64,000 bases of DNA from the NCBI GenBank assembly GCA_026873275.1, contig JANTUC010000005.1, forward strand, positions 1,426,001 to 1,490,000. The letters run 5' to 3'. A model generated the notes under the pieces. It did not search any database. It was not told where the DNA came from and saw nothing but the letters and a program-made list of their open reading frames with translations. Position numbers and translations under genes: made by a program. Shown in pieces: positions 21,850 through 32,819 of the stretch; position 1 is the first letter of the stretch; each line of letters starts with the position of its first letter. The stretch comes from Pseudopithomyces maydicus. Its lineage: Eukaryota; Ascomycota; Dothideomycetes; Pleosporales; Didymosphaeriaceae.

Positions 21850-23307
21850 ATGGCCTCCACGTACAATCTCGAACCGCCTCCAACGGCGAAGGTGGTTCTT
21901 CACACAACCACCGGCGACCTTGAGCTCGAGCTCTTCGCGAAACAGACGCCCATCACGTCGCGCAACTTCCTGCAGCTCTGCCTCGATGGCTACTACGACA
22001 ACACCGTCTTCCACCGCCTCGTCAAGGACTTTATTCTGCAGGGCGGCGACCCCACGGGCACCGGCCAAGGCGGCGAGAGCAGCTACGATGGCGAACCCTT
22101 CGCCGACGAATTCCACAGCCGGCTCAAGTTCAATCGCAGAGGCCTGCTAGGCATGGCCAACACGGGCCAGAAGAATGACAATGGCAGTCAGTTCTTCTTC
22201 ACCTTGGCGAACACGCCGGAGCTGCAGGACAAGAACACCATGTTTGGTAGGATAGCAGGCGACACCATCTACAATTTGATGAAGATGGCCGAGACGGAGA
22301 TCGCAGAGGGAAGCGAAGACAGGCCCATGTACCCCACGAGAGTGACAAGCGCAGAGATCATTATCAATCCGTTCGAAGACATGGTCAAGAGGGTGCAGGT
22401 TGCACATAATGCAGAGCCAGAGGTCAAGAAGCCTAAGAAAACGAAGCGGAAAGCTGGCAAGAACCTGATGAGCTTTGGCGGTGACGAGGGAGAGGAGGCA
22501 GACTTGGCTCCCATGGCGAAAAAACCAAAGTTCAACGCAAAGTTAGTCAGTGCAGGCGAACTGCCCAAGATGGCCGAGGAAGAGAAGGCTATACCAATTC
22601 GCAAGCCACGCAAATCTCCTCCCCCATCGCCGCCGGCTAAGGCAATCTCCAAACCAGCGCCATCACCACCTAAGCGGAAAGCACCCTCGCCCCCACCAAG
22701 GGAACTTTCGCCAGAAGCCGAAAAGCAATCAAAGCTCGACAAAGTGAATGCACAAATTGCGGAACTGAAAGCATCAATGAAGAGGAACACGAATTCGCAA
22801 CGAGCAGAACCTGCAAAGAAAAAGTCGCTTCTGGAGTCTATGGTACCGCCCAGCACTGCGAAGGGCCGAAAGCGAGGCGCTGCAGCCAGCGCATCATCCG
22901 AGAAAACAACACTCGACATTCTATCAAAGTTCAAGTCGAAACTCGAATCGGCTGCACCGGCTGACACCAAGATGAAATCACCGAAAATAACAGATGCGGA
23001 CGAGGACAAGAGCAGCAAACCCACGGCTGACGACGAGGAGGTGCCGTGTGATCTTCATTTCGTTGTAGGCTGTCAGTCTTGTACTGCATGGGACAAGCAA
23101 GACGAGGAAGAATCAGACGACGACACAGGCTGGATGAGCCACTCGCTGAGCTTTGCTAAAGATCGCTTGGGTAAGGATCTGGAGTGGAAGAGGAAGAACG
23201 AAGAGGATCTCGTAGTTATTGATCCGCTTGAACAGGCAAAGGAATATAAATCCGACAAGAAAGGCAAGAAGCAATGGGATGTCGGGAAAGGCAAGCGCAA
23301 GGTATAG
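21850..23307 (+). CDS. CWC27: Spliceosome-associated cyclophilin CWC27
   Basis: An uninterrupted 485-aa frame from ATG 21850. The N-terminal 170 residues are a cyclophilin-type peptidyl-prolyl isomerase: VVLHTTTGDLELELFAKQTPITSRNFLQLC, FHRLVKDFILQGGDPTGTG, FADEFHSRLKFNRRGLLGMAN, NDNGSQFFFTLANTPELQDKNTMFGRI. The start ASTYNLEPPPTAKV is characteristic of CWC27. The rest is Lys/Pro/Ser-rich with KSPPPSPPAK repeats, a helix (LDKVNAQIAELKASMKR) and a conserved C-terminal element (CDLHFVVGCQSCTAWD ... WMSHSLSFAKDRLGKDL). It acts in the nucleus with the activated spliceosome (family knowledge). Confidence 0.95.
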   Translation: MASTYNLEPPPTAKVVLHTTTGDLELELFAKQTPITSRNFLQLCLDGYYDNTVFHRLVKDFILQGGDPTGTGQGGESSYDGEPFADEFHSRLKFNRRGLLGMANTGQKNDNGSQFFFTLANTPELQDKNTMFGRIAGDTIYNLMKMAETEIAEGSEDRPMYPTRVTSAEIIINPFEDMVKRVQVAHNAEPEVKKPKKTKRKAGKNLMSFGGDEGEEADLAPMAKKPKFNAKLVSAGELPKMAEEEKAIPIRKPRKSPPPSPPAKAISKPAPSPPKRKAPSPPPRELSPEAEKQSKLDKVNAQIAELKASMKRNTNSQRAEPAKKKSLLESMVPPSTAKGRKRGAAASASSEKTTLDILSKFKSKLESAAPADTKMKSPKITDADEDKSSKPTADDEEVPCDLHFVVGCQSCTAWDKQDEEESDDDTGWMSHSLSFAKDRLGKDLEWKRKNEEDLVVIDPLEQAKEYKSDKKGKKQWDVGKGKRKV

Positions 23308-24128
23308 GGTGGAGTGTAGCAACATGGAACGAACGGGGCAAAAAAGAAATCTTGTTCCTGCGCGCGTCTGCGCAACATATGCTCGGTATGCTTTGGTGTT
23401 GACTCCAGGGCTGGCGTGACGATAGCTGATGCATACCAAGTCCTTGATTGACGTTCCAGGCGCGCAGGCGCAGCTCGTGGCTGTGGCGGCACCCTATCCA
23501 GGAAGGTGCGCCCCAACGCCCCGCAAACTCACCACTGGCACTTCAGCCTGCTCGCAATATGCACGCTCCATGTGGCCGCCACTTAATCATGCATCAAATT
23601 CACCTAGTGCCACAAACTGTATTATGCTGTTGGGTCGTTTCGAATACATCATCTGTGCTCGTGGCCGTTCTGACGGTCGACGCTTCGTTATCTGTGCATG
23701 CATGTATGGATCCATCACCTGCTCCCAGCCCGCGCGACTACCGTGTTTCTCGCTTGTGAATACGAACAAACCGGTCAAGACTGAAGGTTTTGCACATGGT
23801 TTGACAAGGCTGCGCTGGAGCTGTAGCCTGGTCTTCCAACCTTCACACACTGGTCGGTTAACCCAGGTGGATGTGTGTTGAGCACAGCCCGACTGTGGCA
23901 CGCGGTGGTGTTTTCGCCCTTAGACTACTACCAGGTCGTCCACTTTATGTATATTCCACCTGCAACCTGCAAACGGCAACCGCGCACTCTAGCTCCTTCC
24001 ACTCGCACTCTCAATCGCAACCACCCACCGCTGCGAGATAACCACCCTCTCTCTTCGCGCACTGCTTTCGAGGGTATGAAATAGATACCGCATCGACCAT
24101 TGCATCCTGCACCCGGCGCGATCCCGTC
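23308..24128. other. Intergenic, no feature found
   Basis: 820 bp between CWC27 and the membrane/F-box-like gene. Several open frames (for example 23429-23881) show no domain, splice logic or codon regularity. A C-rich leader precedes the next gene. Confidence 0.5.
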
Positions 24129-25895
24129 ATGGCGTTGAGCTTTCTCACCGGCTGTTTTGGATGGGAACCCACTCGGCTTTCGAGGTTGGAACCGGACTTC
24201 ATGCGGGTGTGGATGTTCATTATCAATGTCATCTTGATCATACCGTCTGCTATAGCGGGATTCAAGGCAAAGTCATATTACGAATGGACGCAGCATTTTC
24301 CAGAGCTATCGCGGCTTCCGTATGATGAGCATGCTAGCTTGGCGTTTTATTTGACCTACGTTGGGGTAAGTGGCCATTCTGCATAGATATGAAACGACCT
24401 CCAAGCTATTGAGATGTATTTGAGCTGACTGATTTCCAACAGTGTGTCGTCGTCTTTGTATGGGTCTTTCTCAGCTCCTTCCTGCTGATGATCTTTCGGG
24501 GCAAGGACAAGCAATGGATTTTCCTTCATGGCATCGTCAATCTAGGCCTTGCCATTACTACTGGTTTGGGCGCGAGCATGGAGGCCCGGTTTTTGCCCGC
24601 TAACACGAACAGCTGTCAAGGGATGAACAAGCCTGAAAATCAGAAAATGGATGGCGATTACATCTTCTTCTCGCTATTCGCGATCATCACAAAGAATGAT
24701 GTGGGAAAGACAGAAGCTGTGTGCAAGAGTATGATCAATGATTGGACGACTGCCACGACTGTTGTGTAAGTGGATCGACCTAGCGATGTGCTGCTGCATA
24801 CGGGCCATAAATGCATGCCATTGAATGTTCCCTCCTTGCTTTTGAGATTGATACTGACAAACCATATTCAGCTTTTTCATATCCGTCCTTGCCTATTTAA
24901 CCATCTTCTTCGACGAGCGCGAAAACAGCCTCCTCAATCCCATCAGGCCATTTTTCTGGATTCTGGTCTTACTCTTCACTCCATGGTTTATCGTACTCGG
25001 CATAACAAATGGTGTGTTGCCACGAATTCGCCTATGGATTAGTTTCGTCGAGAAGAGCATATCAAGGCTTCGTAGCAAGGACAGCATCGATATCCCGCTG
25101 CAGACACAGTTCAGGCCGCAGTGGGCAGGATATCATATACCGAAGACAAAGATGATGAATGTGTTGAACATTGAGCATGTGTTGCTGAATGTGGTGGAAC
25201 ATATGCATCATGAGGATGTGGTCAATCTAAGCTTGGCGTGCAGGGCTATGAGAGAGGCGATATATCCGTCTAATGACCTCCAGTATCGCCTTCCGAAACT
25301 GCATAAATATTGTAAGTCTACAATTATTCTCCATTTTCTACTCAACCACCCAATCGCAAACTAACCCTCGAATCCAGGCTGCAGCATTGCCACCTCCTTC
25401 AACTGTCTCTACTGCAACAACAAAATCTGCACCTCCTGCCTCCAATCTCCATTTTACCCCGGCCTATCCGGCCGCCGCCACACCAAATGCGTCCCCTACT
25501 GCGAAGCCTGTTACTACAACGTCTTCGCAAAACGGAACCGCCGTAACCCTGTGCGCCCCTGCAAATGCTATAGTACAGACCGCGGTAACGAGTTCCAGTT
25601 CTGCTGCCGCACCTGCATGACCAAGCCGGTGGAGCAGCTACAGGCGGCGCGGCATAAGCGGTATCAGAAGGAGTGCTTGGATATTGCGTATGAGGAGGGG
25701 GCGAAGTGTACAGGTTGTTTGAAGACGTTGAAGCCGGGGATGCGCTGGTGGAAGTGTACAAAGTGTTCGGGGGAGTGTAGGGATAAGATCCATCCCGGAT
25801 ATGTGAGGAAGAAGAGGAGGGATGTTGAGAAAGGGATTAGTGAGGAAGACGAGGAGGAGGAGTTGAGCTGGTGGAGGAGAGGGTTCAGGTTGTGA
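24129..25895 (+). CDS. Membrane protein with F-box-like segment and Cys-rich C-terminal domain
   Basis: Four exons, 24129-24365, 24443-24765, 24872-25311 and 25378-25895, give 505 aa; every junction keeps the frame. The first ~280 residues hold about five hydrophobic segments (VWMFIINVILIIPSAIAGF; SLAFYLTYVGCVVVFVWVFLSSFLL; IFLHGIVNLGLAITTGLGA; VVFFISVLAYLTIFF; FFWILVLLFTPWFIVLGI). Around 310-350 is an F-box-like helix set (MMNVLNIEHVLLNVVEHMHHEDVVNLSLACRAMREAIYP). The last ~190 residues hold about 20 cysteines in CxxC-type pairs (FNCLYCNNKICTSC, CVPYCEAC, PCKC, CCRTC, KCTGC, KCTKCSGEC), suggesting zinc binding. I do not recognise this combination. An alternative is two genes, but the third exon itself runs from membrane segments into the F-box-like part. 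Confidence 0.82.
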
Positions 25896-26217
25896 GGTGT
25901 TGGAGTAATTTGGAGTTTAGGAATACACAATGATATTACGCGGATGGTTCCGTGGGCTACCTCAGTTTCATCCCCACCTAGCCAAATATCCCCCAGCCCA
26001 CGCACACCACCTCTAGACACAGTCCAACCTAGACCCTCTTACACCAAGACTGAAAACCCCAACAACAACCTATTTTCCACAATCTATCCCTTATCTCACC
26101 CACAGTCCTCTTACCCTGCTACTCTCGCACCTTCCGCCTTTCGCCCCACCTTCACCTCACCGCACAAACGCCACTCCTCTCTCACTTCCCACGCCCCAAC
26201 AACTCCCTCCCACTCTG

Positions 26218-26227
26218 TATATAAAAG
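26218..26227 (+). promoter_or_regulatory. TATA box
   Basis: TATATAAAAG, 143 bp upstream of the ATG at 26370. A perfect TATA match with a long C/A-rich leader after it. Confidence 0.6.
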
Positions 26228-26369
26228 AGAATCTTCCCGCCGCTGACTTTTTCTACACAACACCACACTCGCCAACCACAATTAGCCACAATTTCACACA
26301 ACTTCCTACAGCCTTCAGCAGGGCCTTTCCACTCCTCAAAAATACGATCCAAGACCAAGAACATCGACA

Positions 26370-26938
26370 ATGCCCGTCAACTGGCAAGATGCGGAAGTGA
26401 AGGACCGCCTTCTGGCTGCTATCATCGCTTCGATGGGTGGCTCGGTACGTGTTCTGTCTTCCTCGCTATCTACATTCTCCCCAATCCTTAGTCTTGAATA
26501 CTTCTAACGCATATACAACAGGTAAACTGCAAAGAGATCGCCCGCCTCTACGGTCCGGATGCGACCTACAACGCCATCGAGAACTTCCTCCGCAAGCCCA
26601 AGGCGAAGGCCAAGGAACTGACTGCCGAGGCTGCTGGGAGGAGTGGCAGCGGTGGTGGTAGTGGTGGTGCTAGTCCCGTCAAGGCGAGCCCAGCGAAGGC
26701 TGGTTCTGCGAAGTCAAGCCCGAAGAAGAAAGACGGTGAGTTTGTTACAAACTTGATTAGGGATTTACCATGAGGCTAACGGGGTGTAGGTGTCAAGAGC
26801 GGCAGGGTCGGCAAGGGTTCTCCGAAGAAGGGGAGCGTCGTCAAGAAGAATGCGGTTGAGAAGGGTCAGGAGGAGGTCAAGGACTTTGTGAAGAAGGAGG
26901 TGTCTGATGAGGACGAGGAGGCTGATGACGAGGTTTGA
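26370..26938 (+). CDS. Small basic protein, 145 aa, helical N-terminal domain, probably nuclear
   Basis: Three exons, 26370-26444, 26522-26735 and 26790-26938. The N-terminal ~60 residues (VKDRLLAAIIASMGGSVNCKEIARLYGPDATYNAIENFLRKPKAKAKEL) look like the compact helical, Myb-like domain found at the start of many short fungal proteins of unknown role. It is followed by a Gly/Ser linker, SPVKASPAKAG/SPKKKD-type basic repeats and an acidic tail (EEVKDFVKKEVSDEDEEADDEV). The basic repeats suggest nucleic acid or chromatin association, but this is inference. A strong TATA box suggests high or regulated expression. Confidence 0.8.
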
Positions 26939-27089
26939 GGATTGGGCGACGACGGCGACTTGGTTGGGTTGGAGGTCACTTATGGGCAGGGAGTTTTCAA
27001 TCTTCACAAGAGGGGTTGACAACTTTTGATTCATTATGTGTTTTCATCCAGTCAGCTCTGCTGCTGCTTTCGCTAAACAGAAAAATGGG

Positions 27090-27480
27090 TGGGGAGCTTC
27101 AGGTGATAGGGTTTGAACCACAGGCAGTTTTAAATACATTTAGTTCGAACTATAAGCTGTTTACCAGTTTTAATAGCTGCCTTTATAAAATTTATTCTGA
27201 CCTGGAAAATATTTATTTTAAATTTAAGAGCTATTATTAGATGTGTAGTGCCTCGTGTGGAGAAAGTGTAGCACTGTGGAAAGTACGTGGTTTTCCAGAA
27301 GTTCAAGTTCAAGTCAAGAGGTTATAATTAATTATCAAATTGTTATTATAAGAACCTCAACAGATTATAGTAACACCGGCCAAAGGCAAACCTGAAGCGA
27401 TAGATTTTTTAAAATGAAGCCCTGAAACTGCATAGCTTATTCTAATTATTATACATTGCGAATCTTTAGTTGATGCCTTC
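27090..27480. other. AT-rich tract
   Basis: This stretch is visibly richer in A+T than its neighbours (runs such as TTTATAAAATTTATT and TTTTAAATTTAAGAG), with no gene. It could be a RIP-mutated relic of a repeat or simply a 3' flank; I cannot identify any parent sequence. Confidence 0.45.
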
Positions 27481-27758
27481 AAAGACGAGGAAAAGTTTCT
27501 TATGATAGGGAAAAAGTGGTGTCTCCTCGATTACTATATAACCCCACCTCGATTCCTCACCCCACTCGCTAAATGCCTCACCGATACACAACTCAATCTA
27601 ACTCATTCATGTAGATCCTAGCAGAGTGTCCCATTGGCATCTGCATCGGTGTCTAAAAATAGGAAGGCGTCGCACGTGAGCATACACCAATCAGCGCTTA
27701 GACTCGTGTGACGTTGCAGTTGGTCTCCACCGCCATGTCCACCAACCCCTTGTGGCTG

Positions 27759-27820
27759 GGCGGAGAGGGCGGAGAGGGCGGAGAAACGACACTGCAATCT
27801 TTAGCGCCAGCGAGGAGTTT
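27759..27820. repeat. Triplicate GGGCGGAGA plus seventh copy of the 13-kb repeat core
   Basis: Three tandem copies of GGGCGGAGA (27759-27785) stand directly before CACTGCAATCTTTAG at 27790, which matches the cores at 13.1-13.75 kb over at least 15 bases, followed by GCGAGGA. Read on the minus strand, copies 6 and 7 both give the word GAKDCSV, showing how alike they are at base level. Confidence 0.75.
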
Positions 27821-29579
27821 AGGAAGGAAGGGTCGAGACAGCGGAGTGGGTTGGAGCTTTCCTGTGCGGGCCCCAGGGTCCGAGCGGTCCCGCGAGTCGC
27901 CGGGGCGGGCTTGGGACATCTGGATGTTGCGCTTGACCAAACGAACTGAACGACATAATTAAATAACCTTACGAATAGGAGGCTTTCCTAGCTAGCTTAT
28001 CTGAAGTTACGAGATAGTCCGGCGGTTTTGTAAGTCTACAGAGCAGTCAGGAGGGGCGGTGTATGTCACGTGTCGTTTGGTGGGCCCTCCCTCTCTGGAA
28101 CCCTGAAACACCACATAAGCTGCCTCTTGCTATATCGAGGAAAACTATAGAAACATAAACATGCAAGTGTTGACAGATATACAATCTTGTTTCGCAGGAT
28201 GCTTGCATGTAAACATGTCGGGATCTATATCACCGTTCGGTCTGGCTTACCAGCTTTACGCAAAAGGCTATCTTAGAAAATCGCGCGCTGGTAGAATAGC
28301 CCCGTCTCACTTCGGTTACTTTGCATAAGGCAAACTTCATTTCAAGAAAGGTAAAATTCGATATCAAACGTTGGATTTCTTGTAGAGTTACATTGCGCGT
28401 TTTGCAGTCGTAGATCTCATGTCCGATCCCAGCAAGTACGATTACAAAGGTACAATACATTCCGTAAGTAGCCCCATAGAGTAATTTCACCCATTAACTA
28501 CAATTGTATCACTACTTGATGGTTGTATCTTGTACCCATTCCAGATCGAAATTGAATGTTCAGGGGTAAAGTACGTCGTCTCGTCGTTTCGATGACGTCC
28601 CTTCCTCTACCAACGTGAGTATGCTAGCGCCTTGGAGTTGGTTCCTCTCCAGCCTATCTGATCTTTCCAACTCTGCGGGTAGTTTCGGCCCTATATGAGG
28701 CTATAGCCGGTATTTTTACGACAAAGCCCTCGCTGACAAACATCACCTGTCCCTCGGCGAATACACAGGTTTTACCCTCGAGCAACAAGCCCAGCAGCAA
28801 GCAGGATGAACCTTGCTTCTTTTGTTGTGCTGCATGTGTTATATTGGTGGCGGTTTGCACGCGCAAAGTCGGTACGTCATGACGGGCAGTTCACTGCCGA
28901 ACACACGGCTAGGCCTCGCAACCGAGCCGTGTCTCACCCTGCATCTCGCCGTCCATCGATCGCAGGAAAGACGCCGAATATATGAGGTTCAGGTGCAAAT
29001 GATACGAAAAGTGATGGGGAGAGTTTACCCCGAGCCCTCGAGGTACGAGAAAATTTGACAGTGTGAGACAACTTAAGACAGAGGGACCTGTCATGCGTGC
29101 TGACACGCAGCTGGATGGATGCCGAGAAGGTTTATGAGTCCGAGCCGAGAAAATCGGGCGTTCGCCCTGTTTCTTCCTGTTCTGCTGCCCGATTGCCCCT
29201 TTTATGGGCCATGTGATAGGCTAATTTCTGTGCAACTATGAATGTTTGGCGATGGAAAATTTTCACCAAGGAAATAAGCAATGACGTGATCACTATAGTA
29301 CTCATGTATTATAAACCCCACAGAACATTTGATTGAAGATAGTAGCACGACAGAAGTTTTAAATGGGTCTGGGAAAATTCGGAAGTTTCATAATTCATAA
29401 CTAGCATACACTATGGTATTTTTTTCGTCCAACAGATACCAGCTGTTGTATTTCCTGTCATCAAGAGATGTCTTGCCTATTTCGTGCTTGAACTATATGA
29501 CAGCTACACGGAGACGGCGAATGTGTATGCAGTGAAGACGAAATAGTGTAAAAGCGTGCACTGGTCGCAACGTACCCGA
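27821..29579. other. Gene-poor interval
   Basis: No coding region is supported on either strand. Short frames (28230-28490, 28654-28866 minus; 28813-29058 plus) show no domain or splice pairing. The 3' flank of the C2H2 gene begins at the right edge. Confidence 0.5.
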
Positions 29580-30677
29580 TCACTCTGAATCGTCACCAGA
29601 CTAATGGAATCATCAGTTGAGTCCATTTATCATGGCTGAATGAAATATGACAGAGACACATACCTCAGATCCACTGTAACGCTTTTCACAAGCGCTACCC
29701 CTTGTTTCATCTCCATTGAGATGTCGATCACGGATGTCCTCTCTGGCAAAATCCTTCTTACAAAGATCACACACATATCTCTTATGTTCCTTGAGTCTGC
29801 AGGTTAATTCATGGCGCTTGAAATTGCGGCGGTGACAAAGGACTTTCCCACACAGACATTTGAAGTATACTTCCCCCGAAGGTCCTGAGAGAGTCTGATA
29901 GGCAGAGCTCCCAGTAGGGAGAAGAGATTTCTCACCGTTAATGGGAGTACCTTGACTATCAGTTGAGTCTGATGTGCAAGTTGTATTCATCGATCCTCCG
30001 GTGGATGTAGAATGAATGGAGGTGGAAGGTGATGACCCGTAGGATGTTGTGCTCGAAGTCCCAGAAGCAAGTGGAATTGTAGTATCCTCATCAAAGTCCT
30101 CGTCAAAAAGAAGCATGTCATCTTCCATCATAAAGCTTGTTGGTTCTTCGGAAATGTGCGGGGCGTACATAGCTTCATCGGCACTGAGGACCGCTTCGAG
30201 ATCGATGAGCTCATTGAGATCGGGGGAGCCTCCAAGATAGGGACAGCCTTCGAGAGGTGAAGCGTTGAAGGAAGGCATTGTGGGTTGGTACGCTTGCGCT
30301 GAGTTCATCAAGGCCGGATGGTGTTCAAGGCTATCGACCTTCTTTCCTTGTCGTTGTGTGACCGATCTCTTTGGACGTGGTATAGAATACCGTTGCTTTC
30401 TGTAAAGCAATTGACGACTCTGAAGATATCGTCGAGAGCGAGCGTAACGTTCTTTTGGAAAGCAAGATATACGAATGAAACCTGATTTTCTCAGGAGTTG
30501 GGGGTCCGCAAGAGATAGCCTTCGTAGGCTCGATGACAGAAGCCACATGGAAGAAGGTTCATGAAGGTTAGACATCTTTATCAGTATTCTGGCAGCGCCT
30601 GTCCCTTGCCTCCGCCTGGCGGAGAGCCTCTTATACCTCTGAAAACACGTTCGAAATCGATTGGGATTGCGTACCAT
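29580..30677 (-). CDS. C2H2 zinc-finger protein, probable transcription factor
   Basis: Main exon 30677-29664 and a short last exon 29600-29580 (63-nt intron, GTATGT, CAACTGAT branch, ending KRYSGSE|SGDDSE); reading straight through the donor instead gives a 354-aa end without support. Seen near the C terminus: FKCLCGKVLCHRRNFKRHELTC and YVCDLCKKDFAREDIRDRHLNGDETRGSAC, two C2H2-type fingers, preceded by an acidic/Ser-Thr-rich region (DEDFDEDTTIPLASGTSSTTSYGSS). The start is uncertain: ATG codons occur at 30677, 30575 and 30308, and the first ~120 residues are basic and unconvincing, so the MNSAQAYQPTMPSF start (30308) or a missed intron is quite possible. Confidence 0.75.
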
Positions 30678-32819
30678 ATCATCGTCCTTCTATGTAAGTA
30701 AGACTCGAATCAAGAAAACAATGCGGAAGATACGGGCGGAGGCATGGAGAAGCAAGCTGAAGTTCCCGCGTGGCACTTGACATGAGCATGCTGTATGGCC
30801 TCTCGCACCTGTGGGCTTGCACCACCGTGAACTCGTAATTACTATTATGCATTGTCCTCCATGTACGACGAAATTGGGGTTTCTGAGTCGTAGGAAGATG
30901 CCAATGAGAACGTTGGTGGCGGCCGATGATGCGACGTGCTGTGGTCCAAGGTCAGGGTCGGAAGACGTATTAGCTCAGGGGGACCCACTTTGAACTGATG
31001 GATTAGAGACCCGCGCCAAACTAAAATAACACCAAACTGTTGGGACTTGGGCTGAAGGTGAAATGGCGGGGTTCGGGCCAATGTGAACGTTCCCCAGCTC
31101 TCCGCCCATACCCTGCCTCCGCCATTACCCCCATGCCTCCGCCCACCCTCCTTGACTCCGCCGTCCCCGCTCACGCTACGTGACAGTTATTTCTCCCAAC
31201 CAGATGCCGACCGGTGCGGGATTTTTGATGCCATGATAATGCAAAGATATTCGTGATCGGTATGAAGCCTGGGTCAAGTGGTTCTGGCCCGAACTTGAGG
31301 GTGGCGGTGGATATGTATATCGGTTGCGTGCAGCATCAACGTGTTCTGGGCGCCATTAGCTTGAAACACCGACAGGCGAGTCGTGGATATGGTTAGGACC
31401 TTTACGTTCTTGAGCCAAACAGTATTAGTTGGTATTGTAAAGTGTACCTAGGTATAGCTGTCTGGTTCGATATACGCTAAACCGCATCAAGATACGGGGC
31501 AACGTGACATTGATGTATCATGTCGTCAAGGTGTTATCGACAAGTAGGATGTGGTCTTAGGTCGTTCGATAGGCCCCTGAACGTAAAAGTTTAGTGAAGT
31601 TCGTTCATGTATGAGGTCTCACCCACCATACATTTACTTGCTGGTGTCAATCAACGAAGCCTTGCTAGTAAAATCTAGCTGTCGGATAGAGAATCATGTC
31701 GAAATAGTGGCAGATTTCGTCCGAAGATGCCTTACGTTTGGTCTATCGTTACAGACAGCGATGAAGGCATGCCCGAGTAAGCTATTTATGAGAGAATGGA
31801 GAGAAGGAGGATTAGGTAGAACAGGCAGTACAAGCCTACATATAGAGCGAAAGCTTTCGATAGCCGGGGTCCTTCCAAATATCAACAAAATAAGCATGTT
31901 GGTGTGAGCCTTGCGGGTCTATGCCCTCAGGGGTACTCACCGGACACTGGTGGAGCCAGCCGTACCCAAGCATGTACAACTCCCGTCGCAGCCACCGCTT
32001 ACAGAATCTATCCACATATGAAAAGACAACAGCGCCATACACGGCACACAAGCTGCTTTTGACAATGTGAAGCCAATCACAGGAACAATAAACGAACCAG
32101 GAGTACACATAACTTCCTCATCTGCGGACTATGCTTGCGCCATTGATCATCAGGCTGACCGGTGTGAGGAAGGTCACAAGGCTGAAACTACGGAAAGCAG
32201 AAAAATTGCTTTACGTTCACCGTCGTAGCGTGTTCTTTCTTCGACGAAGCTACCTCTTCGGTAGAGCTCAACAGGTCTAGTAGTTTTTCATTCCTCTCCG
32301 AGAAAAAATGTATAGATCTATTACTAGGTACATCGAGTTTTGAGACGATGGTGTGCTGATGAAGCAGAGCAACTACTCTGATTGCCCAGCTGACACGGTT
32401 CGGGAGTAATGAGCCAATCATTCGATCCCAATGACGCTAACATCTCATATCCTTGCACAACAGCCGAACGCCAGTTCGCGCCAGCCGAACATAGACAGAA
32501 GCCGGATCTGCGTAAGCCAAATGAAGGGCACTTTACCATACTGTACGACTGAACTCTCATTCACTGAAGACGGAGTGATCGCACAAGCGACGAGATTGAC
32601 GATATTTTGAGACAATCCCTCTGCTAATTGGGTAACTTACTGTGCGAAAACCTCAAAAGCGTGCAGACTTTTATGTTTAGCACCTCAAGGCTAGCTTTAG
32701 GATTGCAGCTGCATCATACACAGGCCAGCTATGAAGTAAAAAGAAAAGCGAGCTGCACGGCTGAGCTCGTACTTTACCGAGCCGATAAGCAAGAAGCAAT
32801 CATTTTGCTACCTCCCTCA
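30678..32819. other. Gene-poor interval
   Basis: 2.1 kb without a supported gene. A minus frame at 31836-32108 (YVDRFCKRWLRRELYMLGYGWLHQCPV, then a GTGAGT donor) looks faintly coding, but I cannot pair it with other exons. The C-rich block 31090-31170 is GC skewed but unremarkable. Confidence 0.5.

Noticed and set aside
27105..27125. tRNA B-box-like GGTTCAAACCC on the minus strand
   Set aside because: No A box or acceptor-stem pairing at the right distance; AT-rich surroundings. Chance match.
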